Made by a program: the position numbers and the translations under genes. From NCBI GenBank assembly GCA_964521405.1, contig CAZFRR010000002.1, positions 12,545-76,544 of the forward strand: a stretch of DNA of 64,000 nucleotides, given 5' to 3'. The stretch comes from SG8-41 sp964521405. Its GTDB lineage: Bacteria; Pseudomonadota; Gammaproteobacteria; Burkholderiales; SG8-41. Shown here piece by piece: positions 1 through 8,529 of this stretch. Numbering within the stretch: the stretch's first letter is position 1; each line of letters opens with the position of its first letter. Under the pieces are notes generated by a model. That model did no database searches. It was not told the origin of the DNA and saw only the letters and a list, made by a program, of their open reading frames with translations.

Positions 1-384
1 CACCCGGATGCCGGCCAGGTGAAGCACCCGGCACATGCGCTCGACCCGCTTGACCCCCCCCGCCACGTCCAGCCCGCCTTCCGTGGTCAATTCGGCGCGC
101 CGCTCCGGCACCAGGCAGACGTCGTGCGGCCGCAGGCGCCGGGCAAAGGCGATCATTTCCGGGGTGACCGCCGCCTCGAGGTTCATGCGCGTGCGCAGCG
201 CCTTGCGCAGCATCACGACGTCCTCGTCCTGGATATGCCTGCGGTCTTCGCGCAGGTGCAGCGTGATGTAGTCCGCGCCGGCGTCCTCCGCGGCGAGCGC
301 CGCTTCCAGCGGGCTGGGATAGTCCGTGCCGCGCGCCTGCCGCAGGGTTGCAACGTGGTCGATATTGACGCCCAGCAGCATCAT
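1..384 (-). CDS. pdxJ: Pyridoxine 5'-phosphate synthase PdxJ, N-terminal part
   Basis: PdxJ condenses 1-deoxyxylulose 5-phosphate with 3-amino-2-oxopropyl phosphate, the last ring-forming step of the DXP-dependent vitamin B6 pathway in the cytoplasm. The gene runs leftward off the window, so only the first 128 codons are present. The start region reads MLLGVNIDHVATLRQARG, the family N-terminus, followed by DAGADYITLHLREDRRHI. The first ATG (384) overlaps the recO stop as ATGA, and a second ATG follows at 381, so translation is probably coupled to recO. The recO-pdxJ order is the usual one in beta- and gammaproteobacteria. Family assignment is secure; nothing can be said of the missing C-terminus. 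Confidence 0.96.
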   Translation of the reverse strand, partial: MMLLGVNIDHVATLRQARGTDYPSPLEAALAAEDAGADYITLHLREDRRHIQDEDVVMLRKALRTRMNLEAAVTPEMIAFARRLRPHDVCLVPERRAELTTEGGLDVAGGVKRVERMCRVLHLAGIRV

Positions 385-1109
385 AATTCCTGAAGATCGC
401 GCAGCAATTGCCGGGTATGCAGGACCTGGTTGCCAAGGTGATGATTGATCAGCGCGCGCATCAACGCCTTGCTTTGCTGTTGCGTCACGGCATTCGTGAA
501 TTGACCGGACTGCATGTCGATCAATGTCTGGCCGGACAATTCTACCCCGATTCCCGCGGTGGATCGGGCGACCACCGGGCCGCGCTCGACGATGTACGCG
601 TAGCTGCGCTCGCGCGCGACCGGCTCATCCCGCTCCACGTCGCGGTCGAGGATCACGGCATAGCCCAGCTCGCGCAGGAGCGCGAGCTCGAAGCGCCGCA
701 GCAGCGAGAACTGGTCCGCGCCTTCGCCCAGCGCAGCGAGAGTGCCCTCGTAGGCCGCGTAGAGTTCCTCGTGCGGATCGTCGCGGGGCAGCAGCTTCAG
801 CAGCAACTCGTTCAGGTAAAAGCCGCAGATCAGGGACTGCCCCCGCAAAGGCGCGTATCCCCCCTGCCATTCCGCGCGGATGAGCGTGCGCAGCTCCCGT
901 TTTCCGCTCCAGGACAGCAGCAGCGGCTGAAACGCGAGCAGCACGCCGCGCATTGAGGACCTGGGGCGGCGGGCGCCGCGCGCCACCATCGCGATCCGCC
1001 CGTGGTCGCGGGAATAGGTTTCCACGATCAGGCTGGTTTCACGGAACGGATAGCTGTGCAGGACAAAGGCCGCCTGGGCATCCTGCTGGAACGAGCCCCG
1101 CGCCGACAC
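381..1109 (-). CDS. recO: DNA repair protein RecO
   Basis: RecO works with RecR (encoded at 58717-59313) to load RecA on SSB-coated single-stranded DNA at gaps. The 242-residue product has the usual proteobacterial length. It starts with an OB-fold segment (residues about 10-85, AFVLHSYPFRETSLIVETYS) followed by a helical domain. I see no four-cysteine zinc cluster, as in E. coli RecO. The start codon is GTG at 1109, one base after the era stop (TAG, 1113-1111), and its own TGA overlaps the pdxJ ATG, so it sits tightly inside the rnc-era-recO-pdxJ unit. Confidence 0.95.
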   Translation of the reverse strand: MSARGSFQQDAQAAFVLHSYPFRETSLIVETYSRDHGRIAMVARGARRPRSSMRGVLLAFQPLLLSWSGKRELRTLIRAEWQGGYAPLRGQSLICGFYLNELLLKLLPRDDPHEELYAAYEGTLAALGEGADQFSLLRRFELALLRELGYAVILDRDVERDEPVARERSYAYIVERGPVVARSTAGIGVELSGQTLIDMQSGQFTNAVTQQQSKALMRALINHHLGNQVLHTRQLLRDLQEL

Positions 1110-1110
1110 G

Positions 1111-2001
1111 CTACTCTCCGAATCCCATGCGCTTGAGAGTCGTTTCGTTCTCCGCCCAGCCGCGCCGCACCTTGACCCAGACTTCCAGGAACACCTTGCC
1201 GCCGAACAGCCGTTCCATGTCCTGGCGCGCCCGCGTCGCGATCGATTTCAGCTTGGCGCCCCCCTTGCCGATCACGATCGGCTTATGGCTGTCCTTGTTC
1301 ACCAGTATCGAGGCGTTAATGCGGCGCAGCCCGCCTTCCAGCCTGAAGCTCTCGATTTCGACGGTGGCCGCGTACGGCAGCTCTTCGCCGAGCTGCTGAA
1401 AGAGCTTCTCCCGCAGCAACTCCGCCGCCAGCAACCGCTCGTTGGCCGTGGTCATCTCGTCCGCGTCATGCAGGGGCGGCCCCTCCGGCAGCAGCCGCAC
1501 GACCGCGTCCAGCAGCTCATCCACTTGCGAGCCTTTCGCGGCGGACACGGGGATGATCGCCTCGAAGCGCCGCCGGCCGGAGAGCTCGGCGATGAACGGC
1601 AGGAGCCGGGGCTTTCCCTTCACGGCGTCGATCTTGTTGATCGCCAGTATGACCGGCGTATCCGCCGGCAAGAGCTTCGACACCACCTCGTCCCGGGCGT
1701 CGTATTTCAATGCCTCCACCATCCAGATGACCGCGTTCACTTCTTGCAGGCTCGCGGCGACGCTGCGATTCATCGCGCGGTTCAACGCATTATCGTGCTC
1801 GGTCTGGTAGCCCGGCGTATCGACCAGAACGATTTGCGCATCGGGGCGGGTCACGATGCCCGTGATCCGCTGCCGCGTGGTCTGGGGCCGGTGCGAAGTG
1901 ATGCTGACCTTGGAGCCGACGAGGCGGTTCAGCAGCGTCGACTTGCCGACATTGGGGCGGCCGACGATCGCCACGGTGCCGGCGCGGTGCGCGGCCGTCA
2001 T
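1111..2001 (-). CDS. era: GTPase Era
   Basis: Era is an essential GTPase that binds the 3' end of 16S rRNA and acts in 30S subunit maturation at the membrane. The 296-residue protein has the G1 loop GRPNVGKST near residue 15, a switch/G2 region with TTRQR, G3 DTPG and G4 NKID, then a C-terminal KH domain containing the GKGGAKLK loop. The ATG at 2001 lies one base after the rnc stop and gives the standard N-terminus. The reading frame is open further upstream but only through rnc in another frame. Coupling with RNase III and RecO is the conserved arrangement. Confidence 0.97.
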   Translation of the reverse strand: MTAAHRAGTVAIVGRPNVGKSTLLNRLVGSKVSITSHRPQTTRQRITGIVTRPDAQIVLVDTPGYQTEHDNALNRAMNRSVAASLQEVNAVIWMVEALKYDARDEVVSKLLPADTPVILAINKIDAVKGKPRLLPFIAELSGRRRFEAIIPVSAAKGSQVDELLDAVVRLLPEGPPLHDADEMTTANERLLAAELLREKLFQQLGEELPYAATVEIESFRLEGGLRRINASILVNKDSHKPIVIGKGGAKLKSIATRARQDMERLFGGKVFLEVWVKVRRGWAENETTLKRMGFGE

Positions 2002-2002
2002 C

Positions 2003-2674
2003 TCAGGGCCGGGCCGTGAGCTCATAAGCCTGCCGCGCAGCCTCCTGCTCGGCGCTGCGCCGGCTGGCGCCCTCACCCAGCGAGCGAATGCCCAGCTCGG
2101 GAATGGCGCATTCCACCTGGAATTGCTGCTCGTGCGCCTCGCCGTGGGTGGCCACCACGGTGTATTGCGGCAACGCGAGCTTGCGCCCCTGCAGGTACTC
2201 CTGCAGCAACGTCTTGGGATCCTTGCCCGAGGTCGAGGGGTCGATGGTGTCGAGCACGCCGCCGAGCAGCACGCGCACCACCTTGCGCGCCGCCTCGAAG
2301 CCGCCGTCGAGGAATGCGGCGCCAATCACGGCCTCCACCGCATCGGCCAGTATCGAGGGCCGGCGCGCGCCCCCGCTTTTTAGCTCACCCTCGCCGAGGC
2401 GCAAGCGCTCTCCGAACTCGAACTGCTGCGCGGCACTGGCGAGCGAGGACTGGTTGACGATGTTGGCGCGCAGGCGCGACAGATCCCCTTCGGCCAGGCG
2501 GGAAAACCGGTTGAAAAGTTCCAGCGCGACCACGCAGTTGACCACGCTGTCGCCGAGAAACTCGAGGCGTTCGTAGTGGTTCGTGCTGTAGCTGCGATGG
2601 GTGAGCGCCCGCCGCAGCAATTCGAGGTCGGTGAAACGATAGTCGATTCTAAGGCAGAAATCCTCGAGGTCCAT
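2003..2674 (-). CDS. rnc: Ribonuclease III
   Basis: RNase III cleaves double-stranded RNA and releases pre-16S and pre-23S rRNA. The protein (223 residues) has the family signature ERLEFLGDSV near residue 36, the second acidic catalytic cluster (DAVEAVIGAAFLDGG near residue 110), and a C-terminal double-stranded RNA-binding domain ending SAEQEAARQAYE. A TTG precedes the ATG by one codon (2677), but ATG at 2674 is the natural start. It lies 27 bases after the DUF4845 gene and one base before era. Confidence 0.97.
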   Translation of the reverse strand: MDLEDFCLRIDYRFTDLELLRRALTHRSYSTNHYERLEFLGDSVVNCVVALELFNRFSRLAEGDLSRLRANIVNQSSLASAAQQFEFGERLRLGEGELKSGGARRPSILADAVEAVIGAAFLDGGFEAARKVVRVLLGGVLDTIDPSTSGKDPKTLLQEYLQGRKLALPQYTVVATHGEAHEQQFQVECAIPELGIRSLGEGASRRSAEQEAARQAYELTARP

Positions 2675-2701
2675 CAAGCCGCCGGCCGCCGCGCCTGCTC
2701 C

Positions 2702-3061
2702 CTAGCGCTTGCGGGAAGACGCATTGAAGTCCATGCACGCCCTGAGGTTGGCAATGACGTGCACGCAAGTCGAGTACTCGGCGGTGACCACGATGCCGTC
2801 GCCATCCTTTTCAATGACGAGGTCTTTGGGGGTGATGGCCGTGATGTCCTCCACCATCGTGCGCCTCATGAAGGCATTCTCGACATCTCGCCGCAACCCG
2901 CTGCGGGCCTCCGAATCGGCCGCGACGGCCTGGAGCTGCTTCTGGATCTTGACGAACTCGTAATAAGGAGGGCCGATCTTGAAGCCGAGCAGCAAAGCGA
3001 ATATCACAACAAGCGACCACAGCATGAACCCGGACAGCGACACGCCTTTTTGTCTGTGCAT
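2702..3061 (-). CDS. DUF4845 family membrane protein
   Basis: A 119-residue protein with a short positive N-terminus, one membrane segment (about residues 8-27, LSGFMLWSLVVIFALLLGF) and a soluble domain that is probably periplasmic. It matches the small DUF4845 proteins found between lepB and rnc in betaproteobacteria. Function is unknown; by position it belongs to the signal peptidase/RNase III operon. The ATG at 3061 has an upstream AAAGGTGG ribosome-binding site. The two cysteines in the C-terminal part (STCVHVIANLRAC) could form a disulfide if that domain is outside the cytoplasm; this is inference. Confidence 0.82.
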   Translation of the reverse strand: MHRQKGVSLSGFMLWSLVVIFALLLGFKIGPPYYEFVKIQKQLQAVAADSEARSGLRRDVENAFMRRTMVEDITAITPKDLVIEKDGDGIVVTAEYSTCVHVIANLRACMDFNASSRKR

Positions 3062-3126
3062 GACCCACCTTTCTCAAAACCGGTAACCCTGCATGAGTGG
3101 TCTCGCCCCTCATGCCCATCTGCCTC

Positions 3127-3159
3127 GGAGGCTGTTTCATGAAGACCGAAACAGCTTCC
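3127..3159 (-). other. Stem-loop directly after the lepB stop codon
   Basis: Arms of 12 bases (3127-3138 and 3148-3159, one mismatched position) enclose a 9-base loop. In the mRNA the 5' arm begins at the G of the lepB TAG. No U-tract follows, so this is not a standard intrinsic terminator. It could act as a 3'-end stabiliser or pause between lepB and the DUF4845-rnc-era part of the operon. Confidence 0.55.
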
Positions 3160-3962
3160 TAGTCGATGAACTGGCCGATCCTCCTGAGATCGTCGAAGTT
3201 CCACCAGATCATGAACGCCTTGCCGACGATATTGGCCTCGGGGACAAATCCCCAGTAGCGGCTGTCGCTGCTGCTGTCCCGGTTGTCTCCCATGAGGAAA
3301 TAATGACCGGCCGGCACGGTGCAGCTGAAACCCGCCTCATTGTAGGCGCAATTCTCGCGGAAGGGAAAGAGCCGGACGCCGGAAACATGCACGCTGGGCA
3401 CTTCGGCTTGCACCAGGATTGAATGGGAGCGCTCGTCCAGCGCTTCGATCAGGCGCTGCGTCGAGACGAAATTCAAGCCCGCTTCGACATAATTGTAATC
3501 ACCGTTCGGCGTCAGCCCGATCTCCCGCTCGTTAATCCACAGCCGCTTGTTGCGGTAGGAAACCCGGTCGCCCGGCAGGCCGACCACGCGCTTGATGTAG
3601 TCGAGGCTGGGGTTTTCCGGGTAGCGGAATACCATGACTTCGCCCCGGCGCGGCTCCTTGACATCGGCGACTTTCAGATTGATGACCGGCAGCCGGATGC
3701 CGTAGGTGAACTTGTTGACGAGTATGAAATCGCCCACCAGCAGCGTCGGCAGCATGGAGCCGGACGGGATCTTGAACGGCTCCACCAGGAACGACCGCAG
3801 CAGAAACACCACCAGGATCACCGGGAAGAAACTCTTCGGGTACTCGATCCACCACGGCTCGGGGCGGCCCGGCCCGCGCCGGCGGCTCAACCAGTAATGA
3901 TCCAGCAGCCACACGGCGCCGGTCGCAACCAGCAGCAGGAACAGGATCAGCGCGAAGTTCAT
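3159..3962 (-). CDS. lepB: Signal peptidase I
   Basis: LepB removes signal peptides from exported proteins on the periplasmic side of the inner membrane. The 267-residue form starting at ATG 3962 has two N-terminal membrane segments (about 3-20 and 44-60). It then has the catalytic serine in PSGSM (Ser69), the general-base lysine in DYIKRVVGLPGD (Lys124), and the late box GDNRDSSSDSR. A GTG nine bases upstream (3971) would add three residues; neither start has a strong Shine-Dalgarno. The lepA-lepB pairing is typical, with lepA ending 12 bases upstream. Confidence 0.96.
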   Translation of the reverse strand: MNFALILFLLLVATGAVWLLDHYWLSRRRGPGRPEPWWIEYPKSFFPVILVVFLLRSFLVEPFKIPSGSMLPTLLVGDFILVNKFTYGIRLPVINLKVADVKEPRRGEVMVFRYPENPSLDYIKRVVGLPGDRVSYRNKRLWINEREIGLTPNGDYNYVEAGLNFVSTQRLIEALDERSHSILVQAEVPSVHVSGVRLFPFRENCAYNEAGFSCTVPAGHYFLMGDNRDSSSDSRYWGFVPEANIVGKAFMIWWNFDDLRRIGQFID

Positions 3963-3973
3963 GCCGGCCACCG

Positions 3974-5764
3974 CTACTTGCCCACCTGCAGGATGGCGAG
4001 GAAAGCCTCCTGGGGGATTTCAACGTTGCCCACCTGTTTCATGCGCCGCTTGCCCTCTTTCTGTTTTTCCAGCAGTTTCTTCTTGCGCGTGATGTCGCCG
4101 CCGTAGCACTTCGCCAGCACGTTCTTCCTCATCGCCTTCACCGTCTCGCGCGCGATAATGTGCGAGCCGATCGCGGCCTGCACCGCGATGTCGAACATCT
4201 GGCGCGGGATCAGCTCGCGCATCCGCACCGCGAGATCGCGCCCGCGGTGCTGGGCGTTATCGCGATGAACGATGAGAGACAGCGCATCCACCCGGTCGCC
4301 GTTGATGAGTATGTCGAGCCGCACCAGGTCGCCCGCGCGGTATTCCAGAAACTCATAGTCGAGCGAGGCGTAGCCGCGCGAGCCTGATTTGAGGCGATCG
4401 AAGAAATCCATGACCACCTCGTTGAGCGGCATTTCGTAGGTCAGCATCACCTGCCGTCCCAGGTACTGCATGTTGCGCTGGGCGCCCCGCTTCTGGTTGC
4501 ACAGCGTCAGCACCGGGCCGACGTACTCGTGGGGCACCAGGATCGTGGCCGTAATGATCGGCTCGCGGATTTCCATGATCTTGGTCGGGTCCGGCAGCTT
4601 GGACGGATTTTCGATTTCAATGACGGAGCCATCGCGCAACAGCACCTGGTAGATGACCGTGGGCGCGGTGGTAATCAGGTTCATGCCATACTCGCGCTCG
4701 AGCCGCTCCTGAACGATGTCGAGATGGAGCAGCCCCAGGAAGCCGCAGCGAAAACCGAAGCCGAGGGCCTGCGAGGACTCCGGCTCGTAGCGCAGGGAGG
4801 CATCGTTGAGATGCAGCTTGTCGAGAGAGTCCCGCAGCGCGCCGTAATCGCTCGAGTCGACGGGATAGAGCCCGGCAAAGACCTGCGGCTTGATCTCCTT
4901 GAAACCCGGCAAGGGGCTTGCCGCGGGACGCTGTGCGAGCGTAACCGTGTCCCCCACGCGCGCAGCCTGCAGTTCCTTGATGCCGGCGGTGAGGTAACCG
5001 ACCTCGCCCGCGCCCAGCACTTCCTTGATTTTCGCTTTCGGCGTGAACACGCCGACCTGCTCGCACAGGTAGTTGCCGCCGGTCGACATGAAGAGAATGC
5101 GGTCCTTGGGCTTCAGCTCGCCGTCCACGACCCGCACCAGCATCACCACGCCGACATAGTTGTCGAACCAGGAGTCGATGATGAGCGCCTTTAACGGAGC
5201 GGCCCGGTCTCCCGCGGGGGCCGGGATGCGGCTGATCACGGCCTCGAGAATTTCGGCGACCCCTTCCCCGGTCTTGGCGCTCACCCGCAGGGCATCCTTC
5301 GCGGGGATGCCGACGATATCCTCGATCTCCGCGATCACGCGCTCGGGCTCGACCTGGGGCAGATCCATCTTGTTCAGCACCGGGATCACCTCCACGCCCA
5401 GCTCGGTGGCGGTATAGCAATTGGCCACCGTCTGCGCTTCCACGCCCTGGGAAGCGTCTACCACCAGCAGCGCTCCCTCACAGGCCGAGAGCGAGCGCGA
5501 CACCTCGTAGGAAAAATCGACGTGCCCCGGCGTGTCGATCAGGTTGAGGAGATAGTGCGTGCCGTCCTTCGCGTGGTAATCGAGTGCCGCGGTCTGCGCC
5601 TTGATGGTGATGCCGCGCTCGCGCTCGAGATCCATGGAATCGAGCACCTGCTCTTCCATCTCTCGGTCAGCGAGGCCCCCGCATAACTGGATGAAGCGGT
5701 CGGCGAGCGTCGACTTGCCGTGGTCGATGTGGGCGATGATGGAGAAATTGCGGATATGCTGCAT
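3974..5764 (-). CDS. lepA: Elongation factor 4 (LepA)
   Basis: LepA/EF4 is a ribosome-associated translational GTPase related to EF-G. The 596-residue protein has G1 AHIDHGKST near residue 10, the switch/G2 region, G3 DTPGHVDF, G4 NKMD, EF-G-like domains II, III and V, and the LepA-specific C-terminal domain ending in the KEGKRRMKQVG region. ATG 5764 gives the standard MQHIRNFSIIAHIDHG start. A GTG four codons upstream (5776) lies inside a stem-loop. The start codon is separated from the only good purine-rich ribosome-binding site by that stem-loop. Confidence 0.97.
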   Translation of the reverse strand: MQHIRNFSIIAHIDHGKSTLADRFIQLCGGLADREMEEQVLDSMDLERERGITIKAQTAALDYHAKDGTHYLLNLIDTPGHVDFSYEVSRSLSACEGALLVVDASQGVEAQTVANCYTATELGVEVIPVLNKMDLPQVEPERVIAEIEDIVGIPAKDALRVSAKTGEGVAEILEAVISRIPAPAGDRAAPLKALIIDSWFDNYVGVVMLVRVVDGELKPKDRILFMSTGGNYLCEQVGVFTPKAKIKEVLGAGEVGYLTAGIKELQAARVGDTVTLAQRPAASPLPGFKEIKPQVFAGLYPVDSSDYGALRDSLDKLHLNDASLRYEPESSQALGFGFRCGFLGLLHLDIVQERLEREYGMNLITTAPTVIYQVLLRDGSVIEIENPSKLPDPTKIMEIREPIITATILVPHEYVGPVLTLCNQKRGAQRNMQYLGRQVMLTYEMPLNEVVMDFFDRLKSGSRGYASLDYEFLEYRAGDLVRLDILINGDRVDALSLIVHRDNAQHRGRDLAVRMRELIPRQMFDIAVQAAIGSHIIARETVKAMRKNVLAKCYGGDITRKKKLLEKQKEGKRRMKQVGNVEIPQEAFLAILQVGK

Positions 5765-5768
5765 GGAA

Positions 5769-5790
5769 AAGGGCACCCGTCAGTGCCCTT
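5769..5790 (-). promoter_or_regulatory. Stem-loop between the lepA Shine-Dalgarno and start codon
   Basis: Perfect 8-base arms (5769-5776 and 5783-5790) enclose a 6-base loop. In the mRNA, AGGA lies at the 5' foot of the hairpin and the ATG five bases after the 3' foot, so folding would bring the ribosome-binding site to normal distance from the ATG. The 3' arm is followed by UUUUCC, so a weak intrinsic terminator/attenuator after the glutaredoxin gene is the alternative reading. Confidence 0.55.
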
Positions 5791-5814
5791 CCTGTTGACG
5801 TAAAGCCGCGTATT

Positions 5815-6069
5815 TTATCGGATTTTCGAGAGATACGCAGTAACGATCTCGGGCTCGAGCCGGGAGTGGCACAGCGCCACCCCGTCATGCATCAATACCG
5901 GCACCTTGTCGCCATGGCGCCGCTCCAGAACCGGGTCGGCGTCGACGTCGAGGACCGCGATCTCGAATTGAAAAAGGCCCTGCAAACCCCGCAGGGCCTC
6001 GATCATCTCATCGCAAAGATGGCAATAGTTGCGGCTATAGACGGTCAGCGTCGGCCGATCAGTTGCCAT
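5815..6069 (-). CDS. Glutaredoxin-like (DUF836) thiol protein
   Basis: An 84-residue thioredoxin-fold protein with CHLC at residues 16-19, a KVPVL cis-proline segment near residue 55, and an N-terminal strand LTVYSRNYCHLCDE. This matches the small glutaredoxin-like proteins found between degP and lepA in betaproteobacteria. It is probably a cytoplasmic thiol-disulfide protein; its partner is unknown. The ATG (6069) overlaps the end of the upstream protease gene by 11 bases, which suggests translational coupling. Confidence 0.85.
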   Translation of the reverse strand: MATDRPTLTVYSRNYCHLCDEMIEALRGLQGLFQFEIAVLDVDADPVLERRHGDKVPVLMHDGVALCHSRLEPEIVTAYLSKIR

Positions 6070-7468
6070 CGAGCTTGAACGGGATGTAGAGCGAGTTGGT
6101 GCCGCGCCGCACCAGCAGCGCGACGATCCGCCCCTTGTCGAACTGCCCCATCATCTGGTTGAACTGCTCGACCGATTTCACGTCCTGGTTGTTGATCGCG
6201 AGGATCACATCGCCGCGGCGGATGCCGGCCCGTGCCGCCGCGCCCTGCGCGTTTTCCACCAGCACGCCGCCGGTGATCTTCAACTCGGTGCGCTGGGCTT
6301 CCGTCAACTCGGACAGGGTCAGCCCATAGGCGCTGGGAGCGGCAGCCGGCGGCTTGCTCCCACGGCGATTCTGGTTCTGGCGGGCGGCGCGGTCGTCCTG
6401 CTGCATCTCCGATACCACCACCTGCACTTCGCGGGCCTGCTTGTTGCGCCAGACTTGCACGGTCGCCTTGGCGCCGGGCTTGGTTGCGCCAACAATCCGC
6501 GGCAGATCTTCCGAGGCGGCAACGGGCTTGCCGTCAAAACGCAGGATCACGTCGCCCGCTTCGATGCCCGCCTTCTCGGCCGGGCCGCCCTTCTCCACCG
6601 AGTTGACCAGCGCCCCCTGGGGCTTGGGCAGGCCGAAACCGTCAGCCAGCTCCTTGGTGACGGGCTGGATCACGACACCGATGCGGCCGCGGGACACTTT
6701 GCCGGTGGTGCGCAACTGCTGGGCGACATCGTTCGCGACATCGATTGGAATGGCGAACGAGAGCCCCATGAAGCCGCCGGTCCTGCTGTAGATCTGGGAA
6801 TTGATGCCGACCACTTCGCCACGCATGTTGAAGAGCGGCCCGCCCGAGTTGCCGGGGTTGACCGCCACATCGGTCTGGATGAACGGCACGTAGTTCTCCT
6901 GCGGCAGCGAGCGCCCCTTGGCGCTGACGATGCCGGCAGTGACCGTGTTCTCGAAGCCGAACGGGGAGCCGATCGCCAGCACCCATTCGCCGACCTTTAA
7001 CCGGTTCGGGTCGCCGAAGCGGACGGCCGGAAGGTTGGCCGCTTCGATCTTGATGAGGGCAATGTCGGTGCGGCGATCCGAGCCGATGACTTTCGCCTTG
7101 AATTCGCGCTTGTCGGTCAGCTTGACGGTGATTTCCTCCGCCGTCTCGACCACGTGCGCGTTGGTGAGGATATAGCCGTCCTGGCTGATGATGAACCCGG
7201 AGCCGAGCGATTGCGGCTGAATCTCGCGGTCACGGGGCCCCGGTTGCGGCATGAAGCGCCGGAAGAACTCGTAAAAGGGATCGTCTTCCTGCAGGTTGGG
7301 GATCTGCGGCAGCAGGGGATTTCGCGCCGACTGCGTGGTGCTGATATTCACCACCGCGGGGCCCTGCTTCTCCACCAGCTCGGTGAAGTCCGGCAATTGC
7401 GCCGAGGCAGTGACCGGCACGATGAAGAGCAATATTGACAGGAGGCGCAACAGTAAATGCTTGGACAT
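6059..7468 (-). CDS. degP: DegP/HtrA-type periplasmic serine protease (MucD-like)
   Basis: This protease/chaperone degrades misfolded envelope proteins. The 469-residue protein has a signal peptide ending near ASAQ (residues 21-24) and a trypsin-like domain with His105 (TNAHVV), Asp135 (DRRTDIALIK) and Ser208 (NPGNSGGP). Two PDZ domains follow (about 255-345 and 370-465). Its position directly after rseB, in the rpoE operon, matches mucD of Pseudomonas and Do-like proteases of betaproteobacteria. ATG 7468 is the first start that gives a signal peptide; the open frame further upstream is a shadow of rseB. Confidence 0.95.
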   Translation of the reverse strand: MSKHLLLRLLSILLFIVPVTASAQLPDFTELVEKQGPAVVNISTTQSARNPLLPQIPNLQEDDPFYEFFRRFMPQPGPRDREIQPQSLGSGFIISQDGYILTNAHVVETAEEITVKLTDKREFKAKVIGSDRRTDIALIKIEAANLPAVRFGDPNRLKVGEWVLAIGSPFGFENTVTAGIVSAKGRSLPQENYVPFIQTDVAVNPGNSGGPLFNMRGEVVGINSQIYSRTGGFMGLSFAIPIDVANDVAQQLRTTGKVSRGRIGVVIQPVTKELADGFGLPKPQGALVNSVEKGGPAEKAGIEAGDVILRFDGKPVAASEDLPRIVGATKPGAKATVQVWRNKQAREVQVVVSEMQQDDRAARQNQNRRGSKPPAAAPSAYGLTLSELTEAQRTELKITGGVLVENAQGAAARAGIRRGDVILAINNQDVKSVEQFNQMMGQFDKGRIVALLVRRGTNSLYIPFKLDGN

Positions 7469-7530
7469 AGACGATCTCGAGGGTTCTATTGGGTTGGCGG
7501 AAAAGACTGCGGACACGACGGGCTGGAGGA

Positions 7531-8529
7531 TTACCGGGGCGCGGCCGCCTTGAATTCGAGCGAGTTGGCGAATTGCATCACGGTGGCGGCGGGCGTCTCG
7601 CCCAGCACGGTAACCATGTGCTCCGCGGTCGGGCGGATGAAGATATTGACAGCGCCCTGGTGCGTGAGGCTCTGGGCGACACGGCCCTTGGGCAGCGGTT
7701 CGATGAACACCGAGATGGCGGCCAGTCCGTCGGAATAGACGATATGCGACACCATGACGGCCCGCCCTGCGATCGTTCGCTTCATCTCGGTCAGCTTCTT
7801 GAATCCGGCCGGCTGCTGGTTCAGCACCCACCCGGTATCGGAAGGGACTTCAGCGGTCGGGAATCTCGAATAGTCCACCTTCCAGTCACGGCTTTTCGCG
7901 GCATAGGTCGATCTTACCTTGTCGCGGTTGAAGCTGCCGCCGATGGTGAGCTCGGTGAAGATGAACGACTCCAGCGGCTCCTTCTTCTCGCTGAAAGTAT
8001 GCGCGCGCAACGGCAATCCGGAAGCCGCTTCGGCGCAGTAGTGATGCCCGTAGCGCAGCTTGTCCCTGGGTTCGAGCACGATCACCTGGCAACTATGGCC
8101 CGCGACTCGATCCATCCCCCCCACGCGCACCGTGTAGTTTTCAGACACGCCGGTGAGCCGGTCGGGCAGCATGGCCGGGAAACGACGCTTGCCGCGTTTC
8201 TCGATGATCACCGTCTTGCTGTCCGGGAGATAGCAGACGACCTGGTCGTTGGTGCGGATCACTTCACGCGCCGGCCCGTCGAGCGTTTCCATTTTTTCGA
8301 ACTCGCCGCCGGCGGCATTCACGTAATGAACGATGCGGGAAGTCTCGGAGTGGCTGGCGTGGTGGTAGACAAAGGTGCCGCTGTAGTTCAACTGGCGCGA
8401 AGCATCTGCCATCTTCTTCAGCCACGCCAGTCCATCCCTGGGCGCGCCGGAATCAGCAGCGAGGACCGGGGCCGCGAACCCCAGGACGATGCAGCAACAG
8501 CACAGATGACGCAACAGCTGGAATGGCAC
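7531..8529 (-). CDS. rseB: Sigma-E regulatory protein RseB/MucB
   Basis: RseB binds the periplasmic part of the anti-sigma factor RseA and shields it from cleavage; it senses mislocalised lipoproteins or lipopolysaccharide. The 332-residue product has an N-terminal signal peptide ending near APVLA (residues 20-24), a LolA-like domain (about 30-210) and the smaller MucB/RseB C-terminal domain. It begins at GTG 8529, whose G is shared with the rseA TAG stop, so the two are translationally coupled. The assignment rests on family likeness and operon position. Confidence 0.92.
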   Translation of the reverse strand: MPFQLLRHLCCCCIVLGFAAPVLAADSGAPRDGLAWLKKMADASRQLNYSGTFVYHHASHSETSRIVHYVNAAGGEFEKMETLDGPAREVIRTNDQVVCYLPDSKTVIIEKRGKRRFPAMLPDRLTGVSENYTVRVGGMDRVAGHSCQVIVLEPRDKLRYGHHYCAEAASGLPLRAHTFSEKKEPLESFIFTELTIGGSFNRDKVRSTYAAKSRDWKVDYSRFPTAEVPSDTGWVLNQQPAGFKKLTEMKRTIAGRAVMVSHIVYSDGLAAISVFIEPLPKGRVAQSLTHQGAVNIFIRPTAEHMVTVLGETPAATVMQFANSLEFKAAAPR

